In this document: in pieces, positions 1 to 9,562 of the stretch
How the letters are laid out: each line of letters begins with the position of its first letter
How positions within the stretch are numbered: the first letter of the stretch is position 1
NCBI GenBank assembly: GCA_949358305.1
Contig: OX442314.1
Span: 54,445,369 to 54,509,368 of the forward strand
Direction: 5' to 3'
Source: Strigamia acuminata
Taxonomy: Eukaryota; Arthropoda; Chilopoda; Geophilomorpha; Linotaeniidae
DNA length: 64,000 nucleotides
Made by a program: the position numbers and the translations under genes
Notes under the pieces: model-generated
The model's input: only the letters and a program-made list of their open reading frames with translations
Told to the model about the DNA's origin: nothing
The model's database searches: none

Positions 1-289
1 CATGTCGAGACATAAAATTCGGCTAAGTCCGAACTCCGTCATCAGTTATCACCGTCAATATCGAAAAGCGAGATTACATGACGTATCGGTCGAAACCCCG
101 TAGCATAACATGCGCACGGCTCGATCGCACGCGTCGTCCCCGTAGCTCCACGCTCACACGGACAAATCTCGTACCGTACGAGACGCGTCCGTGACCCACA
201 ATCCTCCGCGCCGATCAGTTCCGTTTCCGATTGTTCGCTGACACGAAAAGCACGCGTTCCTGACGATTTCCCCGTGAAATCGTTTTCAG
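1..289 (+). other. Region upstream of ORF3a, ending in a predicted splice acceptor
   Basis: No convincing reading frame is seen. By analogy with the intact element downstream, this corresponds to the spacer between pol and the accessory gene. It ends in a pyrimidine-rich acceptor (GTTTTCAG, AG at 288-289), 36 nt before the ORF3a ATG. In the second element the equivalent acceptor lies 38 nt before its ATG. That conserved spacing suggests a subgenomic spliced RNA starts here. The gag and pol of this element would lie to the left of the window. Confidence 0.4.
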
Positions 290-325
290 AACCTCTTTTC
301 TCTCGAATAATTAGATTTTCTCTTG

Positions 326-3242
326 ATGGCTGATCGACGCAACCCGAGAATTGACCCCGACGCCTCGTCCTCCAGAGACGAGAGCGAAGGATTGGTCATC
401 GAGGCGGAGGAAGAGGATTGGGATGAGCCGGAGCAACAACCACAGGTAACATAAGATCTTCCCGTAAGATCGAAAATGTAATCCGCCGACATCCGACACC
501 ATGTCGGATTGTGGCGCGTGATAACTTGACTGATGAATTCTTTTTTGTATTTATTTTGTTGATTTTCGGTAGAATCGGAGCTCGGGCGCGGAAACCTTTT
601 TCGTGCTCGAAGATCTCCGATCTCCAAATCCAGACAAAGGAATTGTTTGCCAAGATGGCGTCGCTAAAACTTAGAAAAAATTAAAACCTTAAAGTAACGT
701 TGAAACTTCGTAATAAATTAAATACGAGTAGAAAAGCTTAAATAAAAACAACCGATTCTTTTATATTACGCGACGTTGTTTTGAGCGGACCTCCTGAATC
801 TAAAAGGTAGCAAGAGAAAGACTGAGCTACACCAGCGGCCAACCACCGCGGACCTGCGAATAATCAGGACGGAGAGGAGCGGCCACAACCGAAAGAAATT
901 TTGGTGCAACCGCCGATCTCGCAATTTTTATTCCAAATATTGATAAAAAAGGCATCGACATTAAAATGTTTTTAATACTTCAGGTCGACCCGCTACAATC
1001 ATGGGACGCCCTGCCGTCTACAGTGCCCACCAAGGGCAACATCTTCCGGTTAGCAATGCCAGAATTCATCCGGCTAGCTTATCCAGAGGAAGACACCGAT
1101 GTCTGGGCCCTGAGATTACGCTACTCCCGAGCGATCGAAGAATACTTTGACCGATCGAGGACGCTGGTCGAATGTTTGCCCAGAACAATGCGAGAGAGAG
1201 TGGGGCCACGGATTAATCCCGCCTTTAATCCGTCGAGCCCTATCTTTTCGGAGCTACTCCGAGCCCGGTACGGTGGTACCGAAGCGGACGAGCACACCGG
1301 CCTTCGGTGGCGCAACGCCGCAACGCCAGAAGAGCGGAGACGAATCGTCCGCGAGGAGATCGCTCACCTAGAGCGAACGGCAACCAGTGCCGTAATACGA
1401 GTTTTGGAGCGGAATGGTTTCTCGACAGGAGAAATCAAAGAATGGTTACGAGAGGCCCGAGAAGACCGCCAAGCAACACCGTGGGTGCCGCCCGTCGGCT
1501 TTATCGCCACTCAAGCCGAGATGTGGCAACTGCATCGTGTCGGTATCCTACAGAGCGGCACACGAGTCAGGAGACTGAAGAGACAGGCCTCAAGCTCAAA
1601 CGGCGGCCCCGCTCAGATTAGGCAGGCCCTCTCCACCGAGGAGAGCGGCCCGTCGACGAGTGGGACGCATCCCGGCCATTCGAACAGTGGCGACTCGAGA
1701 ACTCAAACGGTCGTCCAGTCGGGAGGCCTGCGCTCAGTTGTGATCGTACCCGCCTCATCCAAGGAATTGCGACTGGATCCAGAAGCCGGACCGTCCAACT
1801 CGTGGAGCGACCGAGTCGACGAACAGGAGAGACAAGCGGCTACCGCAGCCGCGCCCTCTCTCTTCCTAGTGCGTACCGTCCGGCCGTCGGACGAAGAGTC
1901 GACCATGTTCGACCAAGCGGAACCCCCGTACAAAATCCGAAGAGACTCGGTAAACCGGCCGGCGCCCTCCACAGGCCAAACAGTAGCTGCGCCGTCCGCA
2001 CCAACCTTCCATCCTGTCCAACCAAGCTGGCCGCCTCTCCTCGAGGCCCCACCACCAGCCATAACTAGATGGGCGCCCCCTGGAAACATGCGACCAGGCG
2101 AGGCGTTCCTAGAATACGTCCCGCACCAACCACCAGGACTAGCTCCCCCGCCAGTTCCTCCGCCAACTCAGGCACCGAGGCCGGCTCGTGACGCCATGTG
2201 GTACGAGGAGAAAGAGCGGGATGCCCGAAATCGACGAGAGGCAGCGAATCCCACCTTGGGAGAACTACAGGCCCACCAGGCTGAATGTGAACACCCCGCT
2301 ACCGCCGAACGGGCCTTGACGCAGGCTGACGCCGCTCAGACGGAGCACATCAATTGGGCGATAGCCCAAATGCGCAAACTATCCGCCACTTTTTCGGCAG
2401 ATCCAAACCGCGCCCTGCCGCTCAGCCGAAGCAGCTTAAACGCCGAAGTAACACGCGTGATGTCTGAAATCCTGTCTCCCGCGCTCTTCCTGGACGGCCG
2501 ACAGTCGATGGCCGCCTGGACCATAATCGACAGAGAGGGCGTCTTTCTGAACAGGGCCCTCTACCAACTTTGGGCCGAGTTTACGCCAGCCGCGGCCGAC
2601 CTCCGGTTCGAGTTGGCCCGCTCCATGGAAAACCCGAATTTCCAGTTCGCGAAGATGCGTTCGATGGCGTTCCGCTACAAAAACCCAGGGGTCCACCCGA
2701 CGTTGCTACGAAAGGTCGCCGAAGAGGCGCCCGCTAAGGAAGAAGCCGTCCGCCCCATCGTGGTGGCCGAGACGGTTCCTCCCGAGTCTGCCGCCCGGAG
2801 TTATATCCCGACTCCGAAGCCGGTATTCCCGAAGGAGCGAAGGGCGAGTATGCGGCCGAAGCTAATCCCGAAGCGATCACGTAAGGGACCCCAGACTCCC
2901 CCGCTGCCGTCGCCCTCGCCACCTTCGACGAGCATGGACACCCTGTCCTTAGAGGAAACCACTCCACCGCTGGAAATTCCGTTGCCACTGTCTCCACCGC
3001 CTCTGCCTCCACCGGCGCCCGCGCCAACCCAGCTCTACTTACGACTGGAGGTGGAGTATCCTAACCTACAGATGTCGGAGACGACTCGTCAAGCGTTGCT
3101 GGCCACCCACCGCCAAGGTGAATCTTTCCTGCAATGGATGGCAAAGGAGATAAGGTTGACCAACGACCCGATCCTCCACCAGCGGCTCCAGCGGGCTCAC
3201 CGAGAGCCCCTCACACCGCCGGAATCACATCGGATGCGTTGA
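326..3242 (+). CDS. ORF3a: spliced accessory protein of a Ty3/gypsy-like element (unknown function)
   Basis: Predicted as exon 1 at 326-445 and exon 2 at 984-3242, phase 0, giving about 792 aa. Exon 1 starts with ATG, encodes an acidic 40-residue leader (MADRRNPRIDPD...) and stops at CAG|GTAACA. The acceptor is ACTTCAG|GTC at 983. Exon 2 opens with a domain containing VPTKGNIFRLAMPEFIR, then a Pro/Ser-rich low-complexity middle. A second conserved block lies around TRVMSEILSP...MAAWTI, followed by a PPP-rich linker and a C-terminal block of about 60 residues (LYLRLEVEYPNLQMSE...). All three blocks align by eye with ORF3b at 26604-29249, in the same order and with the same intron position. No signal peptide, membrane segment, zinc knuckle or protease/RT/integrase motif is visible, so it is not a typical Env. 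The frame opens further upstream (966), but that start lies inside the intron. I do not recognise the family. Confidence 0.7.
446..983 (+). other. Predicted intron in ORF3a
   Basis: Phase-0 intron between donor CAG|GTAACA and acceptor TTTTTAATACTTCAG. The intron interior has stops in all frames and is AT-rich compared with the GC-rich exons. The matching intron in ORF3b (26694-26963) is 270 bp, has the same phase and sits at the same place in the protein. Confidence 0.6.
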
Positions 3243-3512
3243 TGTCCCGGCCGCTTCCCCGCTTCGACCCAAATCTGGGTACATGAAAGAAGAAGCAGCA
3301 CGGACGGACCTCCCGGCCACGCTCAATTCTTCATTAACGAATCGGAGAATCCAGCGAATCTGACCACGTCGCTGCCTGATGGCCTTCCTCCGCCGCCGCC
3401 AGCAGTTAATCTCCCAATCCTACGCCCCCGCGGGGGAAAGTTGCCCGCCATCGCGCTGAGGGACCAGATAGGGTAATTGCCCCGATCGATGATCGAAGCT
3501 GAGGGAGGGACG
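3243..3512 (+). other. Spacer and polypurine tract before the 3' LTR
   Basis: GC-rich noncoding spacer after ORF3a. It ends in a purine tract (GAAGCTGAGGGAGGGACG) directly before a TGTGGTGACC LTR start. The related element has the same layout (purine-rich GGGGGGATG, then TGTGGTGATC), which supports reading this as the plus-strand priming site. Confidence 0.55.
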
Positions 3513-4331
3513 TGTGGTGACCCTGCGGGTGGTCGTCCCTCCAGTGGACGCCATCCGCATGAGTCACTAGGAAAGGTCAGTTCCCTCGCGCTGGCTCCGC
3601 CTTCCCCCCCCTGGGAAGCGCGTGCCCCGAGGGGGTGAGGTGACGCGTGGCCGGCCCCCATTGGCCGAGCCAGGCCCCTCACCCTGGCCTATATCAGGTA
3701 GAGTTTCGCGCCCTACAAGCAGAACTTACACAAACGACACCAAGAACACAGCAACTACCTCACCGTCAGGCCAACTCCACCAAAAGTTAGGATTGATAGA
3801 GGACCGCTGATTCCAGTGCAACTGTAACTCTCACGAATTTACATTGTGTGTTATTTCCCCGCGAAAGCAGGAAAATAACCCTTGTGGATTCACACGAAAT
3901 AATCGACCCACGATTATTTCCATTGCGAAGTGTCCGAGTGCCCTGTAAGAAACTCCACGTTTCTGGACGGAGCCTTGCGACGCTAAAACCAACCCCTAGA
4001 CAACAGGCACGGATAGAAGACTCGAAAGAGCATTCCACCGCGTCCGTGAACGACGAATCCGTGACGAATTTACGACAACTCGAGACGCCGCCTTTGTTCC
4101 GCCGACCACGCGGAACCGACGACGCCATCTTGGGAAATCCTTTGTTCGACTCTGACCAAGTCGACTCTAGTTTTATACTGAGTGTATTTCAAGGCTTACG
4201 CCTATTGAATAAACCTATTTGTTCATTTACATATACTTAGTATTCATTTGGGTAATTTACATATTTAGTAAGATCACAGGTAAAGTAATACACGTTAGCT
4301 CATTAAACCTATCACCAGGTAGGACGCGACA
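3513..4331 (+). repeat. 3' LTR of the first Ty3/gypsy-like element
   Basis: Begins TGTGGTGACC and ends ...GGACGCGACA, so it has TG...CA ends, and is about 819 bp. The start follows a polypurine tract. It contains a TATA-like GCCTATATCAGG near 3687 with a plausible initiator downstream, and AATAAA at about 4207. The first ten bases match the LTR start of the intact element at 8466, except T/C. The partner 5' LTR and target duplication lie outside the window, so the right edge is inferred from the terminal CA and from likeness to the other LTR's end. Confidence 0.6.
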
Positions 4332-4735
4332 CACGCTAATTACATTTTAATCAATTAAGGAATAGAAATTAAACTCGAAACTTCACACAGAAGACTCGTC
4401 ATCGTTCGCATCATCGACGCGAGTCAACGCCACCCACGAGACAATCGAAGTCCGTTTCCAGACATTCGTCCCGAAGCCGACCGAGAAAGCCGTCACGCCA
4501 ATCCTCAGCGAGAAGCTCAATCTCGTCACGTGAGGAGAAATCCAACGCTACCCAAATTAGCGCTTCCTCCTCCTCCTACCAGATTGACTGGTCGGAAGAG
4601 GCAGCGAAGGTGCTTGCAGTTTGAACTAGTCAGCCAGAGAGAGTTACTCATATTTGAAAAGCATGGATTGCACAGTGGATAACTGAATTAAGGGTATATT
4701 TTGTTTTTGAGAGGCCAAAAAAATTAAAGAGGGAT
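4332..4735 (+). other. Unassigned stretch with Arg/Ser-rich open fragment and a purine tract
   Basis: A frame of about 100 codons is open across roughly 4374-4683. It could encode an Arg-rich segment with a PPPP run in one frame, or an RS-rich segment in another. It has no recognisable domain. The region ends with AAAGAGGGAT, a purine tract abutting a TGTTACG sequence, so it may be the tail of a degraded copia-like element. Confidence 0.25.
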
Positions 4736-5400
4736 TGTTACGTGACCAAGCCATGCCCTGAACCGGATGTCTGACCCCCGCTTTCGTAGGTAATTGGTTT
4801 AGCTAAAAGTCTTCAGAGTTCGCTCATAGCGATAACAACAGTTTATTCTCTTATTCTGTAAGAGGGAAAACCCTAGTTTACCTAATAGATGAAAGAACAC
4901 TAGAAGTTCAGTTCTCTCTCTCTGACCTCGTTCTTAGAACTTGTCGGCCAGTGTAGGGCGCGGCTATTTTGAAACCGAGTTTACACATTATTATTGTTAT
5001 CATTGACAAGTGTTATCCATGCTTTGAGTTGATCGATGAAATGATCGATGAGGCCGATATTACTAATGTTACGGCCTTTGTAGAAATTGAAGTTGCCGGT
5101 GATGCTACTAATGTTGAAGTCGACATTGACGATATTGTTGCCGATGTTATGGAGAACGTTATTTCGTATGTTGATGTCCATGCCGCAGATGTTGACTACG
5201 GTGTTGACGATAATGAAGAAGTAGCAGAGTTTCTAAACTATCTAAATCTTTAGTTTTCGTTGAGTGCTCATCTATAATTGCCTCGAGTTGGATTAGCCTT
5301 TAGTTTGCTTTAAAAGTGATGGTTTAATAAAGAGTTCATTTTGTACTTTTAGCAATGAGTTGTTTGAGTTATTGAGTATATTTTTTTTCCTCTCTTTTAT
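4736..5400 (+). repeat. Possible copia-like LTR (right edge unresolved)
   Basis: Starts TGTTACGTGACC straight after an AAAGAGGGA purine tract, which is the usual arrangement before a copia-type 3' LTR. AATAAA occurs at about 5327. I found neither a clear terminal CA with target duplication nor a partner LTR, so the end is arbitrary. An acidic, Val/Asp-rich open frame at 4969-5253 has no ATG start and looks like GTT/GAT-rich low complexity. Treat as tentative. Confidence 0.25.
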
Positions 5401-5479
5401 TCAAACTTGTAGAGTGAAGACTTGTTCATCACTGCCTCAGAGAAGTCAGTCTTAAAATGGCAATTTATAGAAGTTTGGA

Positions 5480-6250
5480 CAAAGAAACAACCAGATTTTA
5501 GAATGACTTAACAAATTGGAAACAATTTGATTGTTTGATTAAGTCATGAAGTTGAGAAGATGATGCCAGTGGTTGTCAATTCAAAACTTGTCAAAGCCAT
5601 ATGTTTTCAAACATTTAAGAAGCAATTGGGTTCCAATAAAATAAACTTGGAAGTGGAAAGCGAAGTGGTTTTGATTAAAGAGGAAGGATTTGATATAATT
5701 GAGTACATTGGTGGGAGTGTCTTGCAACTGCAAAAAAAAACAACGTATCGTCTCAAGAATTAAAATTTGAAAAAGTTCAATTGTTTTAATGGACCTATTA
5801 GTTTATAGTGAAAAGCAAGAAAATGTTTTCCTCATCACAAAAAAAAACAGAGGGGGACTATTGTAGCATCATACCCAGAACTGTTTTTTGGGATGGAACA
5901 AGCATTTAGAGAAATTTTCCAAAACAAAAAAACAATGTGTTTAGAGAAGTTCCAAAATAAACTTGAAGTTAAAAACATTTACCACATTTTTAAAGTTGCT
6001 GTTAAAAAGTCAACTATGACAAATTTGACAAAATATCACTTTATAAAGGCATATGCAGATGCTATTTTTCAACAAAAGCTTATGCAAAATGCATGGAACT
6101 TATCGTAAAGTTTCACGAAAATAAGGCTATGAACGGATATGAACGGGCATTTGGAAAATGATTTCTTTAAATTTGCATTTAAGTCTGTGCTTATAGTGAG
6201 AATAGAGGGGAATTCAATGAGTTTAAAGTAAAAGCAAGAGTGCATTAGGT
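5480..6250 (+). pseudogene. Degraded transposon protein, family copy A
   Basis: Broken frames encode fragments such as IIEYIGGSVLQLQKK, FFGMEQAFREIFQNKK, and FQNKLEVKNIYHIFK. Stops and a frameshift separate them. Two further copies occur at 40268-40808 and 58590-59110 with the same order and different lesions. The GGSVL and L/F-rich C-terminal pattern recalls the last part of eukaryotic DNA transposases (P/hAT-like), but I cannot assign the family. In all three copies the stretch is followed by the 46-bp repeats and the dimeric repeat described below, so all are parts of one element. Confidence 0.45.
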
Positions 6251-6280
6251 TAAACCTCTTGTAAATGATACTTTCATTTC

Positions 6281-6480
6281 GGAATGCGGGCTTACAATAC
6301 AGTCATGTAAATGCCACATTCATGTGGAAATGCAGGCTTACAATACAGTCATGTAAATGCCAAATTCATGTGGAAATGCAGGCTTACAATACAGTCATGT
6401 AAATGCCACATTCATGTGGGAATGCAGGCTAACAATACAGTCATGTAAATGCCACATTCATTTCGAAATGCGAGCTTGCA
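6281..6480 (+). repeat. 46-bp tandem repeat, about four copies
   Basis: The unit contains GGCTTACAATACAGTCATGT followed by AAATGCCACATTCATGTGG. Unit starts recur at 46-bp steps (6291, 6337, 6383, 6429). Shorter versions (two units and one unit) occur at the same place in copies B (about 42375-42490) and C (about 59235-59290). The array is internal to the element family and differs in copy number. Confidence 0.85.
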
Positions 6481-6589
6481 AAGGATTTTAGAGTGCAGTC
6501 AGCATAGACAGAAATTAGCAAATGACCAGAGCTCTCTTCTGGTTTCACTGTGACTAAATCTAGTCATCAGTTTATCCAGGGGTGACCAC

Positions 6590-7780
6590 GAGGAGGTAGA
6601 GAGTTGGATTTTACACCCCCGAATTTAATACACTCAACGAATTGGCTCGAGATTTTGAATTTAATTTCACCCAACAAATAAATAAAATTAAAAACAATTT
6701 AGAGCCATTTTTTTTTTAAAAACAATAAAAGGAAACGACCACGTAAATGTATCAAATAAATACCGGGTGTGTAAATGTTGAGGTTATGTAATTCAAAATT
6801 CTTTAAAATACGAAACTGGTCAGACAGATTGAAATCAGGAAAGCATCGGTAACAAAAATACTCTCACCGTAATTGAATAAAAGCGATACAAATTAATTAA
6901 ATAACCGTTCGAGAAAACGACCAAAACTAACGTTCCGCTGCGCCGTGCCTCCATTGTGATTAATGTCTATACGGGGTTTACATTTCGGAAAACACGCGTT
7001 TCTAAATACAGAAACAACCCCGATGCTAACCGAAAAATTTTATGCATTTAAGCTTTTCGACAGATACGTGATATGCAAAAATTAAATTCTAAGAAATAAA
7101 ATAGATTCACAATTTGCAATAAATCTTCTTGTCTAAGATGTAAGTCCTGATCAACTTAGGTTTAATCGGGAGCACACATGAATCATCTTTTCGTTTCGAA
7201 GAGGTAGAGAGTTGAATTTTACACCCCCAAATGTAATACACCCAACAAATAAATCAAATTTAAAACAATTTAGAGCCATTTTTTAAAAAATCAATACAAA
7301 GAAACGACCACGTAAATGTATCAAATAATTACCGGCATGAAAATGTTGAGGTTTTGTCCTTCAAAATTCTTTAAAATACGAAACTGGTCAGACAGATTGA
7401 AATCAGAAATGCATCGGCAATAAAAATACCCGCACTGTAATTGAATAAAAGCGATACAAATTAATGAATTAACCGTTCGTGAAAGCGACCGAAAATAACG
7501 TTCCTCCGCGCCGTGCCTCCATTGTGATGAATCTCTGTGCCTTTGTGTGAACCCCGTATACATGTATACGGGGTTCAAATTTCGGAAGACACGAATTTCT
7601 GAATATAGAATCAATCCCGATGTTAACCGACAAATATTTGGGATTTAATTTTTTCGACAGATAATGTGTGATATGCAAAAATTAAATTCTTAGAAATAAA
7701 ACGGACTCACAATTTGCAATAAATATTGTTGTCTAAAGTCTAAATCCTGATCGTCTTGGGCATAATAGTAAAAGATACTC
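6590..7780 (+). repeat. Dimeric repeat unit of the degraded family, copy A
   Basis: Two diverged units of about 600 bp (about 6590-7190 and 7195-7780). Each begins near GAGGTAGAGAGTTG and continues through an ACCACGTAAATGTATC segment and a TTTAAAATACGAAACTGGTC segment. Each ends in a TATACGGGGTTCACATTTCG block and an A-rich tail. The same dimer is at 42600-44210. A partial version is at 59400-60560. Small antisense frames in it are coincidental. Confidence 0.75.
7548..7577. repeat. 30-bp perfect palindrome
   Basis: Arms TGAACCCCGTATACA and its exact complement meet at 7562/7563 without a spacer. It lies in the second unit of the dimeric repeat. Other units carry only one arm (TATACGGGG). The copy-B palindrome at 43956-43989 is the same and is perfect over 34 bp. 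DNA of this type can extrude as a cruciform. Confidence 0.9.
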
Positions 7781-7854
7781 TTACAAATAAAACAATTTTT
7801 TATTTTTGTTCGAGTATGATCCAATAATTAAACTTTCCTAAATTGATGTATAAA

Positions 7855-8292
7855 TTAAATTCCGGTTATATCGTCACCTCTTAGAGCTCTGTATTTGGCA
7901 ATTTCATTTGGAAACTCTTTAGTTAACTCGAATAGAAGAAGAGCTTTAAATTTTCGAAATGAATCGATTTTGCCTTTCACTTGTTCATTTTTCACTAAAG
8001 CTTTTTCCATACAATCTTTTGTATACAATTGTGGATTTCTGCCTTGGTCGATGTACTCGAACACTTCAAGAGGAACGCGCACGTCTTGTACTTGGGCCTT
8101 GAATTTATCGATTTCTTGCATTTCTGTGACTAAAGTGGTGATTTTTTGATTTAATACAGTTTGTCCCGTTGGTTGGAAATCGCTGGCAAGAATGCCCATT
8201 TGACGAACATTTTCGATGAACATCTCTAAATGCGCTTCTAAATCTTCCAGGGGAGACGACATTGTGTTGAAACTTGAACTAATCTGCGACAC
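7855..8292 (-). CDS. MED10: Mediator of RNA polymerase II transcription subunit 10
   Basis: A 145-aa intronless protein, close to the usual length of animal MED10 (about 130-140 aa). It shows the family's signature run: LEDLEAHLEMFIENVRQMG, then FQPTGQTVLNQKI, VPLEVFEYIDQGRNPQLYTK, and GKIDSFRKFKALLLFELTKE near the C-terminus. MED10 is part of the Mediator middle module and links activators to RNA polymerase II in the nucleus. ATG is at 8292. A second in-frame Met at codon 11 (before SSPLEDLE) would also give a normal-length protein. AATAAA on the minus strand falls about 50 bp after the stop. The gene is intact, and its upstream region is interrupted 173 bp from the ATG by the Ty3 element at 8466. 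Confidence 0.93.
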   Translation of the reverse strand: MSQISSSFNTMSSPLEDLEAHLEMFIENVRQMGILASDFQPTGQTVLNQKITTLVTEMQEIDKFKAQVQDVRVPLEVFEYIDQGRNPQLYTKDCMEKALVKNEQVKGKIDSFRKFKALLLFELTKEFPNEIAKYRALRGDDITGI

Positions 8293-8315
8293 TAATAGAG
8301 TAGGAACAGACGAAT

Positions 8316-8418
8316 GATAATCAGTGACTGATTATCAGTCTCTTTATATACACCTTTCAAGACTGAAACGAAAGTTCAACGTTACATATATTCAAAGTTA
8401 TTGTCTTCTGATTGGCTG
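8316..8418 (-). promoter_or_regulatory. MED10 core promoter: CCAAT, TATA and palindromic initiator region
   Basis: On the minus strand a CCAAT box (within CCAGCCAATC, near 8408-8417) is followed by TATATAAAG at 8343-8351. About 20-35 nt downstream is a perfect 21-nt palindrome (GATAATCAGT-G-ACTGATTATC, 8316-8336). It holds TCAGTC, an arthropod-type initiator match. The ATG is about 50 nt from the TATA box. The signals are seen; start-site use is inferred. Confidence 0.55.
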
Positions 8419-8465
8419 GTTTAATAAACAACATTAAAACGTTGTTAAAACGTTGGCTCTTGCAT

Positions 8466-9449
8466 TGTGGTGATCTCAAAATATTCACCAACTTAGAAGA
8501 TAAAATTAATTGTCTTCTAATTAATTTGACTGTGGCACACGCCAAGTCAGATCATGTGACCGAGGGGAGAAATCCTCTCTAGGCACATATCACCCCAGGT
8601 TGTCCGGGGTGAAAACGGTTATTAGCCGTTATGGTGCAATATGGTGTAATAACCACTAGTTGCACCCATTTGAGCTAAGTGCGCAGGTTTTCTGCGCAAT
8701 ATTGAAGCGTGCTGGGCTCGCGCCTTGGCTCAAATCGGGACTCTGAAAAATAACACACAACCACAAACATCACTGCTTTTGCTCCTGAAAGAAAAGTATT
8801 GATAGTGGACTCGTGTTTCTCAGTTTCACCTGCTTGCTTTGTAACAACTTACAAAGCCAGCTATCCTGCTTGAATTAGCCAAAGCTAATTCCAGCAATCG
8901 AATCGAGAAGTAGAAGTTTCCCGAAGTGACGTGAACCATCGCCGTCGCAGCAGCGCGAACTGTTGCCACCGCCATCGAACGCCAGTCGGACGCCCGTGAC
9001 CGTGAACCACCGCCAGCGAGCCGTCGTACGAGTAACGGAAGAAACCCACGAGAACCATCGTCTTCGACCATCGTTCGTGAGTTTGCCGAAAACGAAGACA
9101 TTTGCCTTCGCTCAACAACATCGCGTTGTTTAAGCGCCATTTCTGACGCTTTGTAGCTTGCAACAGTCGTTGCAAGCCCTTCCTTTGTTTCATTGTTTCC
9201 CGCTCATTTTATTCTTGCGACTTGTCGCATTTTGTGATATTCATAATCATTATTAATATATATTGTAATTTAAACCGAATAAATAATTGTGTGATTTTTA
9301 TTACCATAATAAACTGTCTTTTTATTCCTATTTTCGTAAACTTAACCCTAGACAAGTTTCGGCCGCGATATAAGTCTTGTTAAGCATTCACCTGCGGTTT
9401 CACCTATATTAATTAGTAATTTAGTGTGATAAAAACCCGGATCGCAGCA
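8466..9449 (+). repeat. 5' LTR of the Ty3/gypsy element
   Basis: TGTGGTGATCTC...GATCGCAGCA. It has several AATAAA signals around 9270-9310 and a stem near CACCCCAGGTTGTCCGGGGTG. Antisense frames of about 100 codons inside it are present in both LTRs because the LTRs are identical. They are not taken as genes. Confidence 0.95.
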
Positions 9450-9451
9450 CG

Positions 9452-9469
9452 TGGGGGCCCGTCCGGGAT
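9452..9469 (+). promoter_or_regulatory. Primer-binding site, tRNA-Pro type
   Basis: TGGGGGCCCGTCCGGGAT begins 2 nt after the LTR. It matches the well-known tRNA-Pro primer site (as used by murine leukaemia virus) at 17 of 18 positions, the difference being C for T at position 8. The host's own tRNA-Pro may match fully. Confidence 0.8.
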
Positions 9470-9562
9470 AGTCATTGTATAAATTTTGATAGTTTAAAAT
9501 TTACCCGCCATTTTTATCTTGCTTATCTTTCTTCTCTATCCTTTCTTTATCCTCATTGAAAA

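Noticed and set aside
326-3242. ORF3a as an Env glycoprotein
   Set aside because: No signal peptide, no membrane span, no Cys-rich ectodomain, and a Pro-rich basic interior.
4969-5253. Acidic 94-codon frame
   Set aside because: No ATG at its start, low complexity from GTT/GAT runs, no domain.
8826-9193. Antisense frames of 102-104 codons in the Ty3 LTRs (also at 29662-30029)
   Set aside because: They repeat only because the LTRs are identical. No domain and no independent evidence of coding.
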